Assembly: GCA_963736975.1 (NCBI GenBank)
Contig: CAVTQY010000001.1
Location: forward strand, 1,674,001-1,738,000
Direction: 5' to 3'
DNA from: CAVTQY01 sp963736975
Lineage (GTDB): Bacteria > Pseudomonadota > Alphaproteobacteria > Acetobacterales > Acetobacteraceae
Length of the DNA: 64,000 bases
Positions 17,310 through 27,125 of the stretch are shown here, piece by piece; the first letter of the stretch is position 1; the number at the start of each line of letters is the position of its first letter. Below the pieces are notes generated by a model. The model worked only from the letters and a program-made list of their open reading frames with translations, ran no database searches and was not told the DNA's origin. The translations under genes were made by a program, and so were the position numbers.

Positions 17310-18917
17310 CTATGTCTTCACCTGATACAATTCCACCTCCCATCCCGCGGCTGTCAGCGGGAAGGTGTTGATCACCTTGCGCACCGCGAATTGGTAGATC
17401 GGCTGGAACAGGATCAGCAGGCTCGCCTGGTCCAACAGCGCCTTCTCGTATTCGATGTAGAGCGCTGCGCGCTTTGTGGGGTCCTGTTCGATGGCCGCCT
17501 CGTCCACCACTTTCAGCAGAGCCGGAGAAGGGGTCCAATGGATCCGCTTGGCGACCCGCTGCACACTGGCGCCCGCCCACTGGTCCGTCTCCACGCCGGA
17601 GGGGTTCCAGAAGGTCAGCACCGCCGTCGATTTGCCGGTGGTGTACTGGGTGCGAAGGTTCACCTGGTCCATCGGGTCGAGCACCACTTTGATGCCGACG
17701 CGGGCTAGATCCGATTGCAACTTCTGCGCCAGCACCGCGTAGGAAAGCCCCGAAACCGCCGCGTCGCCGTAGCTCAGCTTGAACTCGAACCCGTCGGGGA
17801 AACCTGCCTTCTGCAAAAGCTGTTTCGATCGGTCGAGGTCCTGGTGGTAGCCGATCTCCTTGGTGGTCTCCTCGGTCGAGCCATAGAGGCCGATCGGTAT
17901 GAAGCTCGCGCAGCGCATCGCATGGCCGCCGAGCAGGTCGTTGATGATCCCGTCGTAGTCGATCGCGCTGGCGACGGCCTGGCGCGCCTCCTTCACCGCG
18001 AGCGCCTTGTTGAAGGCGGGCTCGTTGGTGAGCGCCATATACACATAATCGAGGCTCTTCAGCCCCTCCACCCGTACGTCCGGATTGCCCTTCAGAGTGG
18101 CGATCTGCTCCGGAATCAGGTTGAACGCGGCGTCGATATCGCCACGCTTGATCGCCAGAAGCTGGGTTGCGCTGTCGCCCATATGGCGAAGGACCACGTG
18201 CTCGAACTCCGGCACGCCGCGGAAGTAGTGCGGGTTGCGCGTGAGCAGGATCTGCGCGTTGCGGGTCCAGCCCACGAGGGTGAAGGGGCCGGCGCCTGCC
18301 GAGTGCTGGTTGAGCCAGCCAGTCGCTTTGTCGGTATTGTTGGCGCCCACAGCGGCGGAAGCACCTTGCGCCTCCACCACCTTGCGCTCAAGGACGCCGA
18401 AATTCGGACCGGACAGAATGGTCAACAACGGCTGCCGCGGGTCCGCGAGGATCATGTCCACGGTTTGCGGATCGACGACGTTCACTGCGGTCACGTTCGT
18501 GACGTATTGCGACGGTTGATCCTTGAGGTTGATCACGCGGTCCATGGACCACTTCACGTCGTCCGCCGTGACCGGATTGCCGCTGTTGAACTTCGCCGGT
18601 TGCAGCGTGAAGCGCCAGCCTTTGCCGTCCGGTGTATGCGCAAAGGAGCTGGCGAGGGCCGGTTTTACGTTCAGGTAGTCGCCGGGGGACATTGTCACCA
18701 GCGACTCATAGGCAGCGCGCAGCGTGAGTGGCGCGGTGTACTGCGCCTCACGGGCCGGGTCGAAAGTAATGGAGTCGCTGATGTCGAGGCCGAGTACCAG
18801 CGTCGTCTTGCTGGCCGCCGCATGCACCCGGGCCGGGAGCCCGGCGGCGAGAGCGGCGCCGCCGGCACCCAGAAGGCGTATCACCTCACGCCGGCCGATC
18901 CAGCCGATATCCTGCAT
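17310..18917 (-). CDS. Peptide/solute ABC transporter substrate-binding protein (DppA family)
   Basis: 535-residue periplasmic family 5 solute-binding protein. The N-terminus IGRREVIRLLGAGGAALAAG is a twin-arginine-like signal ending near VHAAA. Family features include AAYESLVTMSPGDY, a central FNSGNPVTADDVKWSMDRV and LQKAGFPDGFEFKL. It is divergent from the permease and ATPase genes at 19.0-22.9 kb and with them forms a full importer. The ligand may be an oligopeptide or a small solute; the neighbouring sugar-acid genes leave glycosides or aldonates open. Confidence 0.9.
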   Translation of the reverse strand: MQDIGWIGRREVIRLLGAGGAALAAGLPARVHAAASKTTLVLGLDISDSITFDPAREAQYTAPLTLRAAYESLVTMSPGDYLNVKPALASSFAHTPDGKGWRFTLQPAKFNSGNPVTADDVKWSMDRVINLKDQPSQYVTNVTAVNVVDPQTVDMILADPRQPLLTILSGPNFGVLERKVVEAQGASAAVGANNTDKATGWLNQHSAGAGPFTLVGWTRNAQILLTRNPHYFRGVPEFEHVVLRHMGDSATQLLAIKRGDIDAAFNLIPEQIATLKGNPDVRVEGLKSLDYVYMALTNEPAFNKALAVKEARQAVASAIDYDGIINDLLGGHAMRCASFIPIGLYGSTEETTKEIGYHQDLDRSKQLLQKAGFPDGFEFKLSYGDAAVSGLSYAVLAQKLQSDLARVGIKVVLDPMDQVNLRTQYTTGKSTAVLTFWNPSGVETDQWAGASVQRVAKRIHWTPSPALLKVVDEAAIEQDPTKRAALYIEYEKALLDQASLLILFQPIYQFAVRKVINTFPLTAAGWEVELYQVKT

Positions 18918-18947
18918 CGTTTCCTCCCCAGATTATGTCCGCGCTAG

Positions 18948-18990
18948 CATAGGGGCGGCTGCTCGGCAAATACGACTTGGCCGTCCTATG
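18948..18990. promoter_or_regulatory. Inverted repeat in the divergent ABC promoter region
   Basis: In the 112-base gap between the divergent binding-protein and permease genes, CATAGGGGCGG (18948-18958) and CCGTCCTATG (18981-18990) form arms of an inverted repeat (six exact outer pairs, three inner) 22 bases apart. Its central position between divergent transcripts suggests an operator controlling both; the regulator is unknown. Confidence 0.35.
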
Positions 18991-19029
18991 CGGCTGGTTT
19001 AAGCGCAGATCAGGGAGGAAAGCCATCGC

Positions 19030-20043
19030 GTGCTGCGCTACGTAACATCCCGCCTGTTCATCGCTGCCGCGATGGTGCTTCTCGCCACGCTGGTGATCTT
19101 CCTGATCGCCAACGCTGTGCCCGGCGACCCCGTTTTGACCCAACTGGGCGATATCGCCGCCAACAATCCGGCGATCGTGGCGGCCTATCGGCACAAATGG
19201 GGGCTCGATCTGCCCCTGTGGGATCGCTACTGGATTTTCCTGACCGGTCTGCTGCATGGCGATCTTGGCATCTCGATCTCATCGCAGCGGCCGGTGCTGG
19301 ATGATATTGCGCAATATGCGCCGGCAACTGTCGAGCTCTCCACCGCCGCCTTCCTGCTCTCGCTGCTGGTCGGGCTGCCGCTCGGCGTGATCGCGGCGAT
19401 GAAGCGGGATTCCTGGATCGACCATGCGGCGCGAGCCGTCTCCCTGATCGGCGTTTCCTCGCCGACGTTCTGGCTCGCCTTCATCATGCTCGCGGTGTTC
19501 TATGGCTGGCTCGGCTGGGCGCCCGGCCCGGGGCAGATCGGCGCCGACCAGTTCCCGCCGCCCACTGTCACCGGCTTCATGCTGATCGACGCGCCACTTG
19601 CCGGACAGTGGGACACATTCTGGGATGCCGTGCGGCACCTGATCCTGCCGTCTATCGTGCTCGCCGCCGCCACGCTGGGGCTAATCACGCGCACCACCCG
19701 CGCCGCGATGCTGGAGACGCTGTCGCAGGACTATATCCGCGTCGCCCGCGCCAAGGGGCTGATGCAGCGGGCGATCATGCTGGGCCATGCGCTACCCAAC
19801 GCGATGCTGCCGGTGGTGACGCTGGGCGGCCTCGCCTACGCCCAGTTGCTGACCGGGACAGTTCTGACAGAAACGATTTTCTCCTGGCCCGGGCTGGGCC
19901 GCTACACGTTCCAGAGTGCGGTGTTCCTCGACTTCCCCGCCATCATGGGCATCACGCTGGTGGTGGCGGTCGTCTATGTCGTCGTGAACCTGCTGGTGGA
20001 TATTTCCTACGCGCTGCTCGATCCGCGAGTAATGCGCCGATGA
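19030..20043 (+). CDS. Peptide-type ABC transporter permease (DppB family)
   Basis: 337 residues, GTG start at 19030 after CAGGGAGGAA. Six helices; family segments AVPGDPVLTQLG near residues 30-41, EDYIR-type loop as SQDYIRVARAKGL, and ETIFSWPGLGRYTF. It is the first permease of the importer whose binding protein is encoded divergently. The stop overlaps the next start as ATGA. Confidence 0.92.
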   Translation: MLRYVTSRLFIAAAMVLLATLVIFLIANAVPGDPVLTQLGDIAANNPAIVAAYRHKWGLDLPLWDRYWIFLTGLLHGDLGISISSQRPVLDDIAQYAPATVELSTAAFLLSLLVGLPLGVIAAMKRDSWIDHAARAVSLIGVSSPTFWLAFIMLAVFYGWLGWAPGPGQIGADQFPPPTVTGFMLIDAPLAGQWDTFWDAVRHLILPSIVLAAATLGLITRTTRAAMLETLSQDYIRVARAKGLMQRAIMLGHALPNAMLPVVTLGGLAYAQLLTGTVLTETIFSWPGLGRYTFQSAVFLDFPAIMGITLVVAVVYVVVNLLVDISYALLDPRVMRR

Positions 20044-20921
20044 GCGGGGTGGAAGCCGCCCTCGCCGCCGCTGGGCTTGAGGCCGGCGCCGCGAGCCGCC
20101 GCCGCCGCTGGCTGCGTCGCTACGGGCTGGCCGCCGCCGGGGGTGTGGTGATCCTCGGCTGGGCGATGGCCGCGATCCTCGCCCCCTGGATCACGCCCTA
20201 CCCGCCAGACGTGGTGCATGTCGCCGGGCGGCTCGCGGCGCCGTCGCCGGCGCATTGGCTGGGGACGGACGAACTCGGGCGCGACGTGCTGACGCGCGTG
20301 ATCTACGGGGCGCGCACTTCGCTGACCGTCGGCTTCGTGGTGGTGCTGGTGGGCGGGGCGTTCGGCACGTTGCTTGGCGCCGTTGCCGCCTACGCGCGGG
20401 GCTTCGCGGAGGAGGCGCTGATGCGCGCCACCGACCTGATGTTCTGTTTCCCGCCGATCATCTTGGCGATGGCGATCGCGGCGGCGCTGGGGATCGGCAC
20501 ACGCAACACGGTCATTGCGATGCTGGTGGTGTGGTGGCCGAAATTCGCCCGCCTGGCGCGCAGCCTGGTGGTGGGCCAACGCTCCCAGGAGTATGTCGCC
20601 GCCGCGCAGACGGTGGGCTTCGGGCCCGCGCATATCCTGTTTCGCCAGATCGTGCCAAATGCAATCGGGCCGCTGATCGTGCTCGTCACGCTCGACCTGG
20701 GCAACGCCATCCTGGTGTTCGCCGGACTGTCGTTCCTGGGCCTGGGCGTTGTGCCGCCGACGCCGGAATGGGGTTCGATGGTGTCTGAAGGACGCGAGCT
20801 GGTCGATCAGTGGTGGGTGGCGACCTTTCCCGGTCTTGCCATCCTGACGGTGGTGATGGGGTTCAACTTCGTGGGCGACGGGCTGCGCGACTGGCTCGAT
20901 CCGCATGCCAGACGGCGATAA
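20040..20921 (+). CDS. Peptide-type ABC transporter permease (DppC family)
   Basis: 293 residues with a basic N-terminal stretch (SRRRRWLRRYG) before the first helix. Family segments: HWLGTDELGRDVLTRVIYGA, SQEYVAAAQTVGFG (EAA loop) and LSFLGLGVVPPTPEWGSM. It overlaps dppB by ATGA and the ATPase gene by 17 bases, so all three are one transcript. Confidence 0.92.
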   Translation: MSGVEAALAAAGLEAGAASRRRRWLRRYGLAAAGGVVILGWAMAAILAPWITPYPPDVVHVAGRLAAPSPAHWLGTDELGRDVLTRVIYGARTSLTVGFVVVLVGGAFGTLLGAVAAYARGFAEEALMRATDLMFCFPPIILAMAIAAALGIGTRNTVIAMLVVWWPKFARLARSLVVGQRSQEYVAAAQTVGFGPAHILFRQIVPNAIGPLIVLVTLDLGNAILVFAGLSFLGLGVVPPTPEWGSMVSEGRELVDQWWVATFPGLAILTVVMGFNFVGDGLRDWLDPHARRR

Positions 20922-22935
20922 CGAAGCACTGCTGCAGGTGGAGAACCTGCGCACCTGGTTCTTCACCGATGCCGGCGTGGTGCGGGCTGTCGATGGCGTC
21001 AGTTTCACCCTCAACCGCGGCGAAACACTCGGCATCGTCGGCGAATCGGGCTCCGGCAAGAGCGTCGCGGCTAAATCGATCATGCGCCTGTTAGAGGAGC
21101 CGGCGCGGATCGTGGAAGGCTCGATCCGCTTCCGCGGGCGCGAGTTGACGGCGCTGGGCGAGGCCGAAATGCGCGAGATCCGCGGCGCCGAGATCGCCAT
21201 GGTTTTCCAGGACCCGATGACCTCGCTCAACCCCGTGCTGCGCATCGCTCGCCAGTTGGTTGAGACGATGACGGCGCATCGCCGCTTCACGGCCTCGGCG
21301 GCGCGCGGCCGTGCGGCGAGCCTGCTCGGGCGCATGGGCATTGCGGGGCCGGAACGGGCGCTGAACGGATGGCCGCACCAGTTTTCCGGCGGAATGCGGC
21401 AGCGGGTGATGCTGGCGATGGGTTTTTCCAACGAACCGGCGCTGATCCTGGCCGACGAGCCGACCACCGCGCTGGATGTGACGATCCAGGCGCAGATCCT
21501 CGATTTGTTGCGCGGGCTGAATGCCGATCTCGGCACGGCGGTGATCCTGATCAGCCATGATCTCGGCGTGATCGCGAATCTCTGCGGGCGCGTGTTGGTC
21601 ATGTATGCGGGCGAAGTGGTGGAGGAAGGCACACCCGAGGAGCTGTTGTCCGACCCGCGCCATCCCTACACCTGGGCGCTGCTGCATGCGGCGCCGCGGC
21701 TGGATCAGGCGATGGCTGGTGAACGCCGGCTGGCGACGATCGAGGGCCAACCGCCCGACGCGCGGGCGTGGCCGGAGGGGTGCCGCTTCCGCGCCCGCTG
21801 CCCGTTCGCGGTGGAGGCGTGTGCGCGGCATCCGGAGTTGTTGCCGGTGGGTGGGGGCCGGGCCGCGCGCTGCTGGGTCACGCAGGCGGGCGGCCGGTTG
21901 GCGGCCCCGCGCACGAGGGGGGGTGCGGCGTCATCCGTTGCTACGGTTGCGGCGCGCCCGCTGCTGGAGGTGCGCGGGCTGGCCAAGCACTTCACGCTGC
22001 CGCGCGACAGTTTGCTGGAGAAACGGTTGGTGCTGCGGGCGCTGGATGGCGTGGACCTGACGGTGTTTCCAGGCGAAACCGTGGGCCTGGTGGGTGAATC
22101 GGGCTGCGGCAAGTCCACCCTGGCGCGGGTAGTGATGCGGCTGGAGGAACCTACATCCGGCCGCATCGTGTTCGACGGGCAGGACATCTCGCACGCGCGG
22201 CAGGCACGCATCCGCCCGCTGCGCCGGCGAATGCAGATGATCTTCCAGGACCCGTATGCCTCGCTGAACCCGCGCATGACGGTGGGCGAAATCCTTGCCG
22301 GTCCGCTGCGGCTGCACGGGCTGGCGCGAGGCGGTGCGGCGGTGCGCGCGCGGGTCGCCGAGCTGTTGGACCTTGTCGGGCTGCCGCCCGCCAGTGCCGC
22401 GCGTTTCCCGCACGAATTCTCCGGTGGTCAGCGGCAGCGCATTTCGATCGCGCGGGCGCTGGCTGTGGAGCCGGTGTTCGTCGTGGGTGACGAGCCGATC
22501 TCGGCGTTGGATGTGAACATACAGGCGCAGATCATCAATCTGATGATCGGCCTTCAGGAGCGGCTGGGGCTTACCTATCTGTTCATCGCGCATGACCTTG
22601 CGGTTGTGCGGCATATCTCCGACCGGATCGTGGTACTGTATCTAGGGCGCGTGGTGGAGACGGCGCCGGCTGCTATCTTGTTTGCCCGGCCGCTGCATCC
22701 CTACACGACGACCTTGATTTCGGCAGTGCCGGTGCCGGATGCTGTGGTGGAACGAAACCGGCAGCGGATCATCCTGCAGGGCGATATTCCGAGTGCGATC
22801 GATCCACCCTCGGGGTGTCGGTTCCGCACGCGTTGCCCGGTCGCGAGGGCGCGTTGCGCGGAGGAAGAACCCATGCTGGCCGAAGTGGCGTCAGGCCAGT
22901 ATGTGGCGTGCCACTTCCCCGGGTCTGTGCAGTAG
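20905..22935 (+). CDS. Fused DppD-DppF ABC transporter ATPase
   Basis: 676 residues containing two complete nucleotide-binding domains. Domain 1: Walker A GESGSGKS (about residue 46), signature FSGGMRQR, Walker B ILADEPTTALD, then the oligopeptide-type C-terminal cysteines (CRFRARCPFAVEAC). Domain 2: Walker A GESGCGKST, signature FSGGQRQR, Walker B VVGDEPISALD, and a second cysteine tail (CRFRTRCPVARARC). The halves match DppD and DppF, fused by a short linker around residues 330-350. Such fusions are known in alphaproteobacteria. Confidence 0.93.
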   Translation: MPDGDNEALLQVENLRTWFFTDAGVVRAVDGVSFTLNRGETLGIVGESGSGKSVAAKSIMRLLEEPARIVEGSIRFRGRELTALGEAEMREIRGAEIAMVFQDPMTSLNPVLRIARQLVETMTAHRRFTASAARGRAASLLGRMGIAGPERALNGWPHQFSGGMRQRVMLAMGFSNEPALILADEPTTALDVTIQAQILDLLRGLNADLGTAVILISHDLGVIANLCGRVLVMYAGEVVEEGTPEELLSDPRHPYTWALLHAAPRLDQAMAGERRLATIEGQPPDARAWPEGCRFRARCPFAVEACARHPELLPVGGGRAARCWVTQAGGRLAAPRTRGGAASSVATVAARPLLEVRGLAKHFTLPRDSLLEKRLVLRALDGVDLTVFPGETVGLVGESGCGKSTLARVVMRLEEPTSGRIVFDGQDISHARQARIRPLRRRMQMIFQDPYASLNPRMTVGEILAGPLRLHGLARGGAAVRARVAELLDLVGLPPASAARFPHEFSGGQRQRISIARALAVEPVFVVGDEPISALDVNIQAQIINLMIGLQERLGLTYLFIAHDLAVVRHISDRIVVLYLGRVVETAPAAILFARPLHPYTTTLISAVPVPDAVVERNRQRIILQGDIPSAIDPPSGCRFRTRCPVARARCAEEEPMLAEVASGQYVACHFPGSVQ

Positions 22936-22945
22936 CGATTTTCCT

Positions 22946-24838
22946 CTACAGCAACGCCAGCCGTGCCGCGAGGGCCGCGTCGGCACGCCGCTGGGCCTGG
23001 GCGGCCAGGCGCACCGCGGCGTTGACGGCGCCAAACTGCTGATATCCGCGCCGCTGCACGATTTCGAAGAAGAAGCGGTCCTGAAAGGCGGTCGTATAAG
23101 CCTGCGTGTAGTCGCCGGCGTCGTCGCGGTCGTACATCAGGTCATATTGGCGCAGCATCGCAAGCTGCGTGTCATCGAGGGTGATCCGTGTCGCCAGATC
23201 CTCGTAGTAGTTGGCGGGGATCGCCAACATGCGGGCGCCGCGCGTGCGTGCGTCCGTGACCGCCGCAGCGATGTCGTCAGTTGCCAGCGCGATGTGGTGC
23301 ACGCCCGCACCGGCGCCGGCGGAGACGAAGCGGCCGGTCTCGGTCTCCCGGCTTTCGGAGATATTCAGCGGCAGCCGGATCGATCGGTTGGGCGCCACCA
23401 TCGCGCGGCTGCGGATCAGCCCGTAAGGGTCGGGCAGCTCCCAGAGCTGCTCGGGGACGAAGCCGAACACGGCCTTGTAGAACAGCACGAAACTATCCAG
23501 CCGCCCGGGCTGCAGCGCCTGCGCGACATGATCGATGCTGGTGAAACCACCGTCCTTCGCACCGGGATCCGTCAGGACGAAATCATCATCGTAGATGCTG
23601 CGGCCCTCGCCGGGCTCGACCAGGAAGATCAGGGTGCCGTCCGGGGCGCGGATGGCCGCCAGCTCGCGCTCGCCCGTACCAGTCGCTTCATGCCAGGGCG
23701 GTGCCAGCAGCGCTGCTGCGCGCGCCGCGGCCCGCGCGGCGTTATCCACGCGGAACGCCATCGCGCAGACCGACGGTCCGTGCAGATGAAAATGTTCGGC
23801 CGCCGCGCTATCCGGTTCGCTATTGAGGATCAGGTTGACACCGCCGCGGCGATACAGCGCGACCGATTTCGACCGGTGCCGGCCGGTGGGGGCGAAGCCG
23901 AGTGTGCTGATGAATGCCGCCAGCGCCGCTTCGGTCGGCTCGTCCACGGCGAACTCGATGAACTCGATGCCGGCGTACTCAGCCGGGGCCGGCAGGGCAC
24001 TTGCCGGTATGCCGGGCCGTGCCTCGGCTTCCAGCAGAGTCAGTGAACGCAGGCCGTCGCGCGCATTGGCGCGAGCGGGGGCGGCGCGCATGTCGTCGTT
24101 GAACACTTCCAGCGACAACGGCCCGCTGTACCCGGCCGCGAGCGCCGCGGAGAGGAAGCCGGCCACGGAAAGCTGCCCCTGGCCGGGGAAGTTGCGATAG
24201 TGGCGACTCCAGGACAGCACGTCCATCGACAGCGCCGGCGCATCGGCGAGCTGCAGGAAGAACAGCTTTTCGTTCGGCACCTGCTCGAGCCCGGCGAGGT
24301 CATCACCGACCGCCAGCACATGAAAGCTATCGAGCACGATGCCGAGTGCCGGATGCTGCGCCTGCTCGGCGATCCGCCAGGCATGCCGCCATCGGTTGAC
24401 ATGCCGCCCCCAGGCAAGCGCCTCGTACCCCACCCGCAGCCCCCGCGCGGCGGCATGATCCGCCAGCGCATGAAGGTCGGCCGCGGCCCGCGCATCGTCG
24501 TCGAGTGCGGCCGCCTGCACATTGCTGCAAACCAGGATCATCGGCGCGCCGAGTGCCTGGGCGACATCCAGCTTGCGGTCGGCGCGATCGAGATTGCGCG
24601 GCAGGCGCGCCGGATCCGTCGCCTCGAAGTCGCGGAACGGTTGCCACAAAAAGATGCTCAGTCCCAGATCGGCGGTGATGCGCCGCACATCCTGCGGGGT
24701 GCCGTCGAACGTCAGCAGATCGTTGTCGAAAATCTCCACCCCGTCGAAGCCGGCGCGTGCGGCGGCCTCCAGCTTTTCGGGCAAGGTGCCGCTCAGGGAG
24801 ACGGTGGCGATGGAACGCGGCAGAGCGGCTGTTGACAT
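22946..24838 (-). CDS. quiC: Two-domain 3-dehydroshikimate dehydratase (sugar isomerase/HPPD-like fusion)
   Basis: 630 residues. The N-terminal domain (about 1-280) is an AP-endonuclease-2/xylose-isomerase-like barrel with metal-site segments LGIVLDSFHVLA, FLQLADAP and LSLEVFNDD. The C-terminal part (about 290-600) is a vicinal-oxygen-chelate/HPPD-like domain with SIDHVAQAL, HHIALATDDI and FFEIVQRRGY. This fusion is the QuiC1-type 3-dehydroshikimate dehydratase that makes protocatechuate in quinate/shikimate catabolism. The other possibility is annotation as 4-hydroxyphenylpyruvate dioxygenase alone, which the N-terminal barrel argues against. It is convergent with the ABC operon, ten bases from the ATPase stop. 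Confidence 0.87.
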   Translation of the reverse strand: MSTAALPRSIATVSLSGTLPEKLEAAARAGFDGVEIFDNDLLTFDGTPQDVRRITADLGLSIFLWQPFRDFEATDPARLPRNLDRADRKLDVAQALGAPMILVCSNVQAAALDDDARAAADLHALADHAAARGLRVGYEALAWGRHVNRWRHAWRIAEQAQHPALGIVLDSFHVLAVGDDLAGLEQVPNEKLFFLQLADAPALSMDVLSWSRHYRNFPGQGQLSVAGFLSAALAAGYSGPLSLEVFNDDMRAAPARANARDGLRSLTLLEAEARPGIPASALPAPAEYAGIEFIEFAVDEPTEAALAAFISTLGFAPTGRHRSKSVALYRRGGVNLILNSEPDSAAAEHFHLHGPSVCAMAFRVDNAARAAARAAALLAPPWHEATGTGERELAAIRAPDGTLIFLVEPGEGRSIYDDDFVLTDPGAKDGGFTSIDHVAQALQPGRLDSFVLFYKAVFGFVPEQLWELPDPYGLIRSRAMVAPNRSIRLPLNISESRETETGRFVSAGAGAGVHHIALATDDIAAAVTDARTRGARMLAIPANYYEDLATRITLDDTQLAMLRQYDLMYDRDDAGDYTQAYTTAFQDRFFFEIVQRRGYQQFGAVNAAVRLAAQAQRRADAALAARLALL

Positions 24839-24877
24839 CCTGACCCCCGGCGGTTCGGCGCCCGGAGTATCGTCGCT

Positions 24878-25873
24878 TCAGCGACGGGCGGCCACCGGCC
24901 AGCCGCGCATCAGCTTCTCGGTCTCCGGCTGGACGAAGCGGAAGCTGATCTCCGGTCGGCGAGCCAACTCGTCACCCGCCGCCAGAAACGCGATACGGAA
25001 GGTCGCGCTGCCGAGCAACACGGCGCAGGACGCGAGCGCAGAGAGGATCGGCGAACGCCGCCGCGCCACCCCGAGTGAAAGAAGATGCAGCGCCAGCGGA
25101 AAGACGGTGCCGACTCCGGTGGCGCCGGTTTCCTCGATCAGCCCGGGCAGCGTCTCCATGGCCGCGGCGACGCCGGTGCGGCGATAGCTCTCGTCGGCCG
25201 AGATTGTTCCGGCGAGCTCCAGGGCGAGCGCCGCCAGCGTTAGTTCGTCGAGTTGCCGGCCCAAGCGCGAGCGGCCCAGGCCGAGCGACAGCGCCGCGGC
25301 GGCGGATGCGATCGAGGAACTGGCGAAGCGCAGCGCGGTCGCGCGCGGGGCGGCGGCCCAGAGCGGTGTGCTGGTTGCGGACAGCAGACCGGCCGTGTAG
25401 CTGCCCATCCCGGCGCCGGTGATTGCAGCCGGAACCTGCGCCACCCGCGCGAGCCCGCGCATCCAGCGCAGGGCGGGGACGCGGCCCAGCAACTCGCCGC
25501 CCATCACCGCCGTACTGAATGTGCCGAACGCTATCAGCAGCCAACTGCCGATGGACATCGGCGAGGTGATCTTGACCAGCCGCAGCATGTTGTAGAACCG
25601 GCGCGGCGTATGCAGGTCGCTGATGAGGCAGATTGCACCCACGGTGGGGGCCAGCAACGAAAGCCAGCGGCCGCGCCGCACGACCGGCGCGGCCGTATCG
25701 CCGCGGCTGAGGTCCAGCAATGCGGACAGCATCGCCGCGCCGCCCGACAGGCCGGCGAGGAAAATATAAGATCCGACCAGCCAATTGTTGAATGGCGCTG
25801 CCTTGACCTGCTCGCGTCCGTAATAGGTGGCGCCGTCCCAGCCGCCGCGCCGCAAACCCGTGTCATCCGGCAT
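24878..25873 (-). CDS. NrfD/PsrC-family membrane subunit of formate dehydrogenase
   Basis: 331-residue polytopic membrane protein. FNNWLVGSYIFLAGLSGGAAML near the N-terminus is the NrfD/PsrC helix that lines the quinone pocket; DLHTPRRFYNMLRLVKITSPMS follows. NrfD subunits carry no heme and pass electrons between an Fe-S subunit and quinone. It replaces the cytochrome b subunit (FdnI) usual for FDH-N. It lies 12 bases after the Fe-S subunit gene and is last in the minus-strand unit. Confidence 0.88.
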   Translation of the reverse strand: MPDDTGLRRGGWDGATYYGREQVKAAPFNNWLVGSYIFLAGLSGGAAMLSALLDLSRGDTAAPVVRRGRWLSLLAPTVGAICLISDLHTPRRFYNMLRLVKITSPMSIGSWLLIAFGTFSTAVMGGELLGRVPALRWMRGLARVAQVPAAITGAGMGSYTAGLLSATSTPLWAAAPRATALRFASSSIASAAAALSLGLGRSRLGRQLDELTLAALALELAGTISADESYRRTGVAAAMETLPGLIEETGATGVGTVFPLALHLLSLGVARRRSPILSALASCAVLLGSATFRIAFLAAGDELARRPEISFRFVQPETEKLMRGWPVAARR

Positions 25874-25885
25874 GACGCGTCTCCT

Positions 25886-26767
25886 TCAGCGTCCGGCGAA
25901 GGCAGCGAGCGCTGCCGCGGCCAACCCGGCCATCGCGGCGAGGCCGGCGGTGAGGCTGGGCATGGTGCGATTGGCGGCGCGCGTCGGCGCCGGCGGCAGG
26001 TTATAAACCTCCGGCCGTTCGGTCAGCAGGAAGAAGGCGTGCAGATGACCGAGATCACCGGTCGCGCCCGGGGCGCCGGGTGTGCCATACAGATAAGCGG
26101 ACTCCACGCCCATTTGATACAGCGCCTGCACCCGCGCATCCGCGCGCGCATGCAGCTCGTGGATTTCGCCGAACTGGATGGAATCGGTGGGGCAGGATTT
26201 GGCGCAGGCCGGTTCCAGCCCGCCCTTCAGCCGATCGTAGCACAGCGTACATTTGTGCGCCTTGCCGTCCGCCAAGCTGATATCGATCACGCCGAACGGG
26301 CAGGCGGGTTGGCAGTAACCGCAACCGTTGCAGATGTCCTGCTGCACCACCACTGTGTCGAACTCGGTGCGGAACAGCGCCCCTGTTGGGCAGGCCTCCA
26401 GGCATGGCGCGTTGTGGCAGTGCTTGCAGACATCACTCATCATCAGCCAGCCGCTCTGGAATGCGTGCTGCTGGTCGGCGCGCACCGAGCGTTCGATGAA
26501 CGCGACGTGCCGCCAGGTATCGGCGGAGAGCCGGCCGGTGTTGTCGTAGCTGTCCCCGGTAAGATGTATCTCGTCTGCCGGCAGGTTGTTCCATTCCTTG
26601 CACGCCACCTCGCAGGCCTTGCAGCCGATGCACAGCGTGGTGTCGGTGAAAAACCCGTACGACTTGCCCGCCACGACCTTTACCCCGGCGGTCAGCTCGG
26701 CTTCATCGCGGATCATCCGGTCGAGGCTCGACTCCGGGTATTCGAGCGCGCGGGGATGCATTTCCAC
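25886..26767 (-). CDS. Formate dehydrogenase iron-sulfur (beta) subunit
   Basis: 293 residues; GTG 26767 start with an alternative ATG at 26761. Four cysteine clusters expected for four [4Fe-4S] centres are visible: CIGCKACEVAC, CKHCHNAPCLEAC, CNGCGYCQPAC and CTLCYDRLK with CAKSC. A hydrophobic stretch near the C-terminus (TAGLAAMAGLAAAALAAFAG) could anchor it. It wires the catalytic subunit (divergent, + strand) to the NrfD subunit downstream. Confidence 0.92.
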   Translation of the reverse strand: MEMHPRALEYPESSLDRMIRDEAELTAGVKVVAGKSYGFFTDTTLCIGCKACEVACKEWNNLPADEIHLTGDSYDNTGRLSADTWRHVAFIERSVRADQQHAFQSGWLMMSDVCKHCHNAPCLEACPTGALFRTEFDTVVVQQDICNGCGYCQPACPFGVIDISLADGKAHKCTLCYDRLKGGLEPACAKSCPTDSIQFGEIHELHARADARVQALYQMGVESAYLYGTPGAPGATGDLGHLHAFFLLTERPEVYNLPPAPTRAANRTMPSLTAGLAAMAGLAAAALAAFAGR

Positions 26768-26773
26768 CGATGC

Positions 26774-26998
26774 TTACCGGTCCAGGCGGGCCACGGAGCA
26801 GGCGAGGCGCGCCAGCACGTTCTGGCCGGGCGTGTGGCGGACGCGGACCCGCGTCTGCTCCTGTGCCAGTGCGGTTAGCTGCGCCGGTTCCAGCGGTGCG
26901 GCGTGGGAGAGCAGGAAGAGGTGCGACACCCCTTTGGCGTCGGTCATCTGGAAGCGGCCTTCCTGGACAATCGTCACGATCCCGTCAGTGAACTGCAT
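26774..26998 (-). CDS. Small protein of the formate dehydrogenase locus, function unknown
   Basis: 74 residues starting MQFTDGIVTIVQEGRF; ATG 26998 is preferred over GTG 27004 because AGAGAGG lies six bases before it. It is soluble and mostly beta in look, with no cysteine cluster. It is the first gene of the minus-strand unit, seven bases before the beta subunit, and divergent from the catalytic subunit. Position suggests a role in the complex or its expression, but I recognise no family. Confidence 0.65.
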   Translation of the reverse strand: MQFTDGIVTIVQEGRFQMTDAKGVSHLFLLSHAAPLEPAQLTALAQEQTRVRVRHTPGQNVLARLACSVARLDR

Positions 26999-27125
26999 GC
27001 CCACCTCTCTTTCGCCGGTGCTTAAAGCGCAGGCGTGAAGACAAGTTCCTTTGTGGGCGCCTGGGCAGCAACCCGCTACGCCACGGGACGTTGCAACAGA
27101 TACTCACCTTTGCGAGAGCCTGACA

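Noticed and set aside
17689..18947. Long plus-strand ORF antisense to the peptide-binding protein
   Set aside because: A shadow frame of a high-GC gene; the minus-strand frame has a signal sequence and family motifs.
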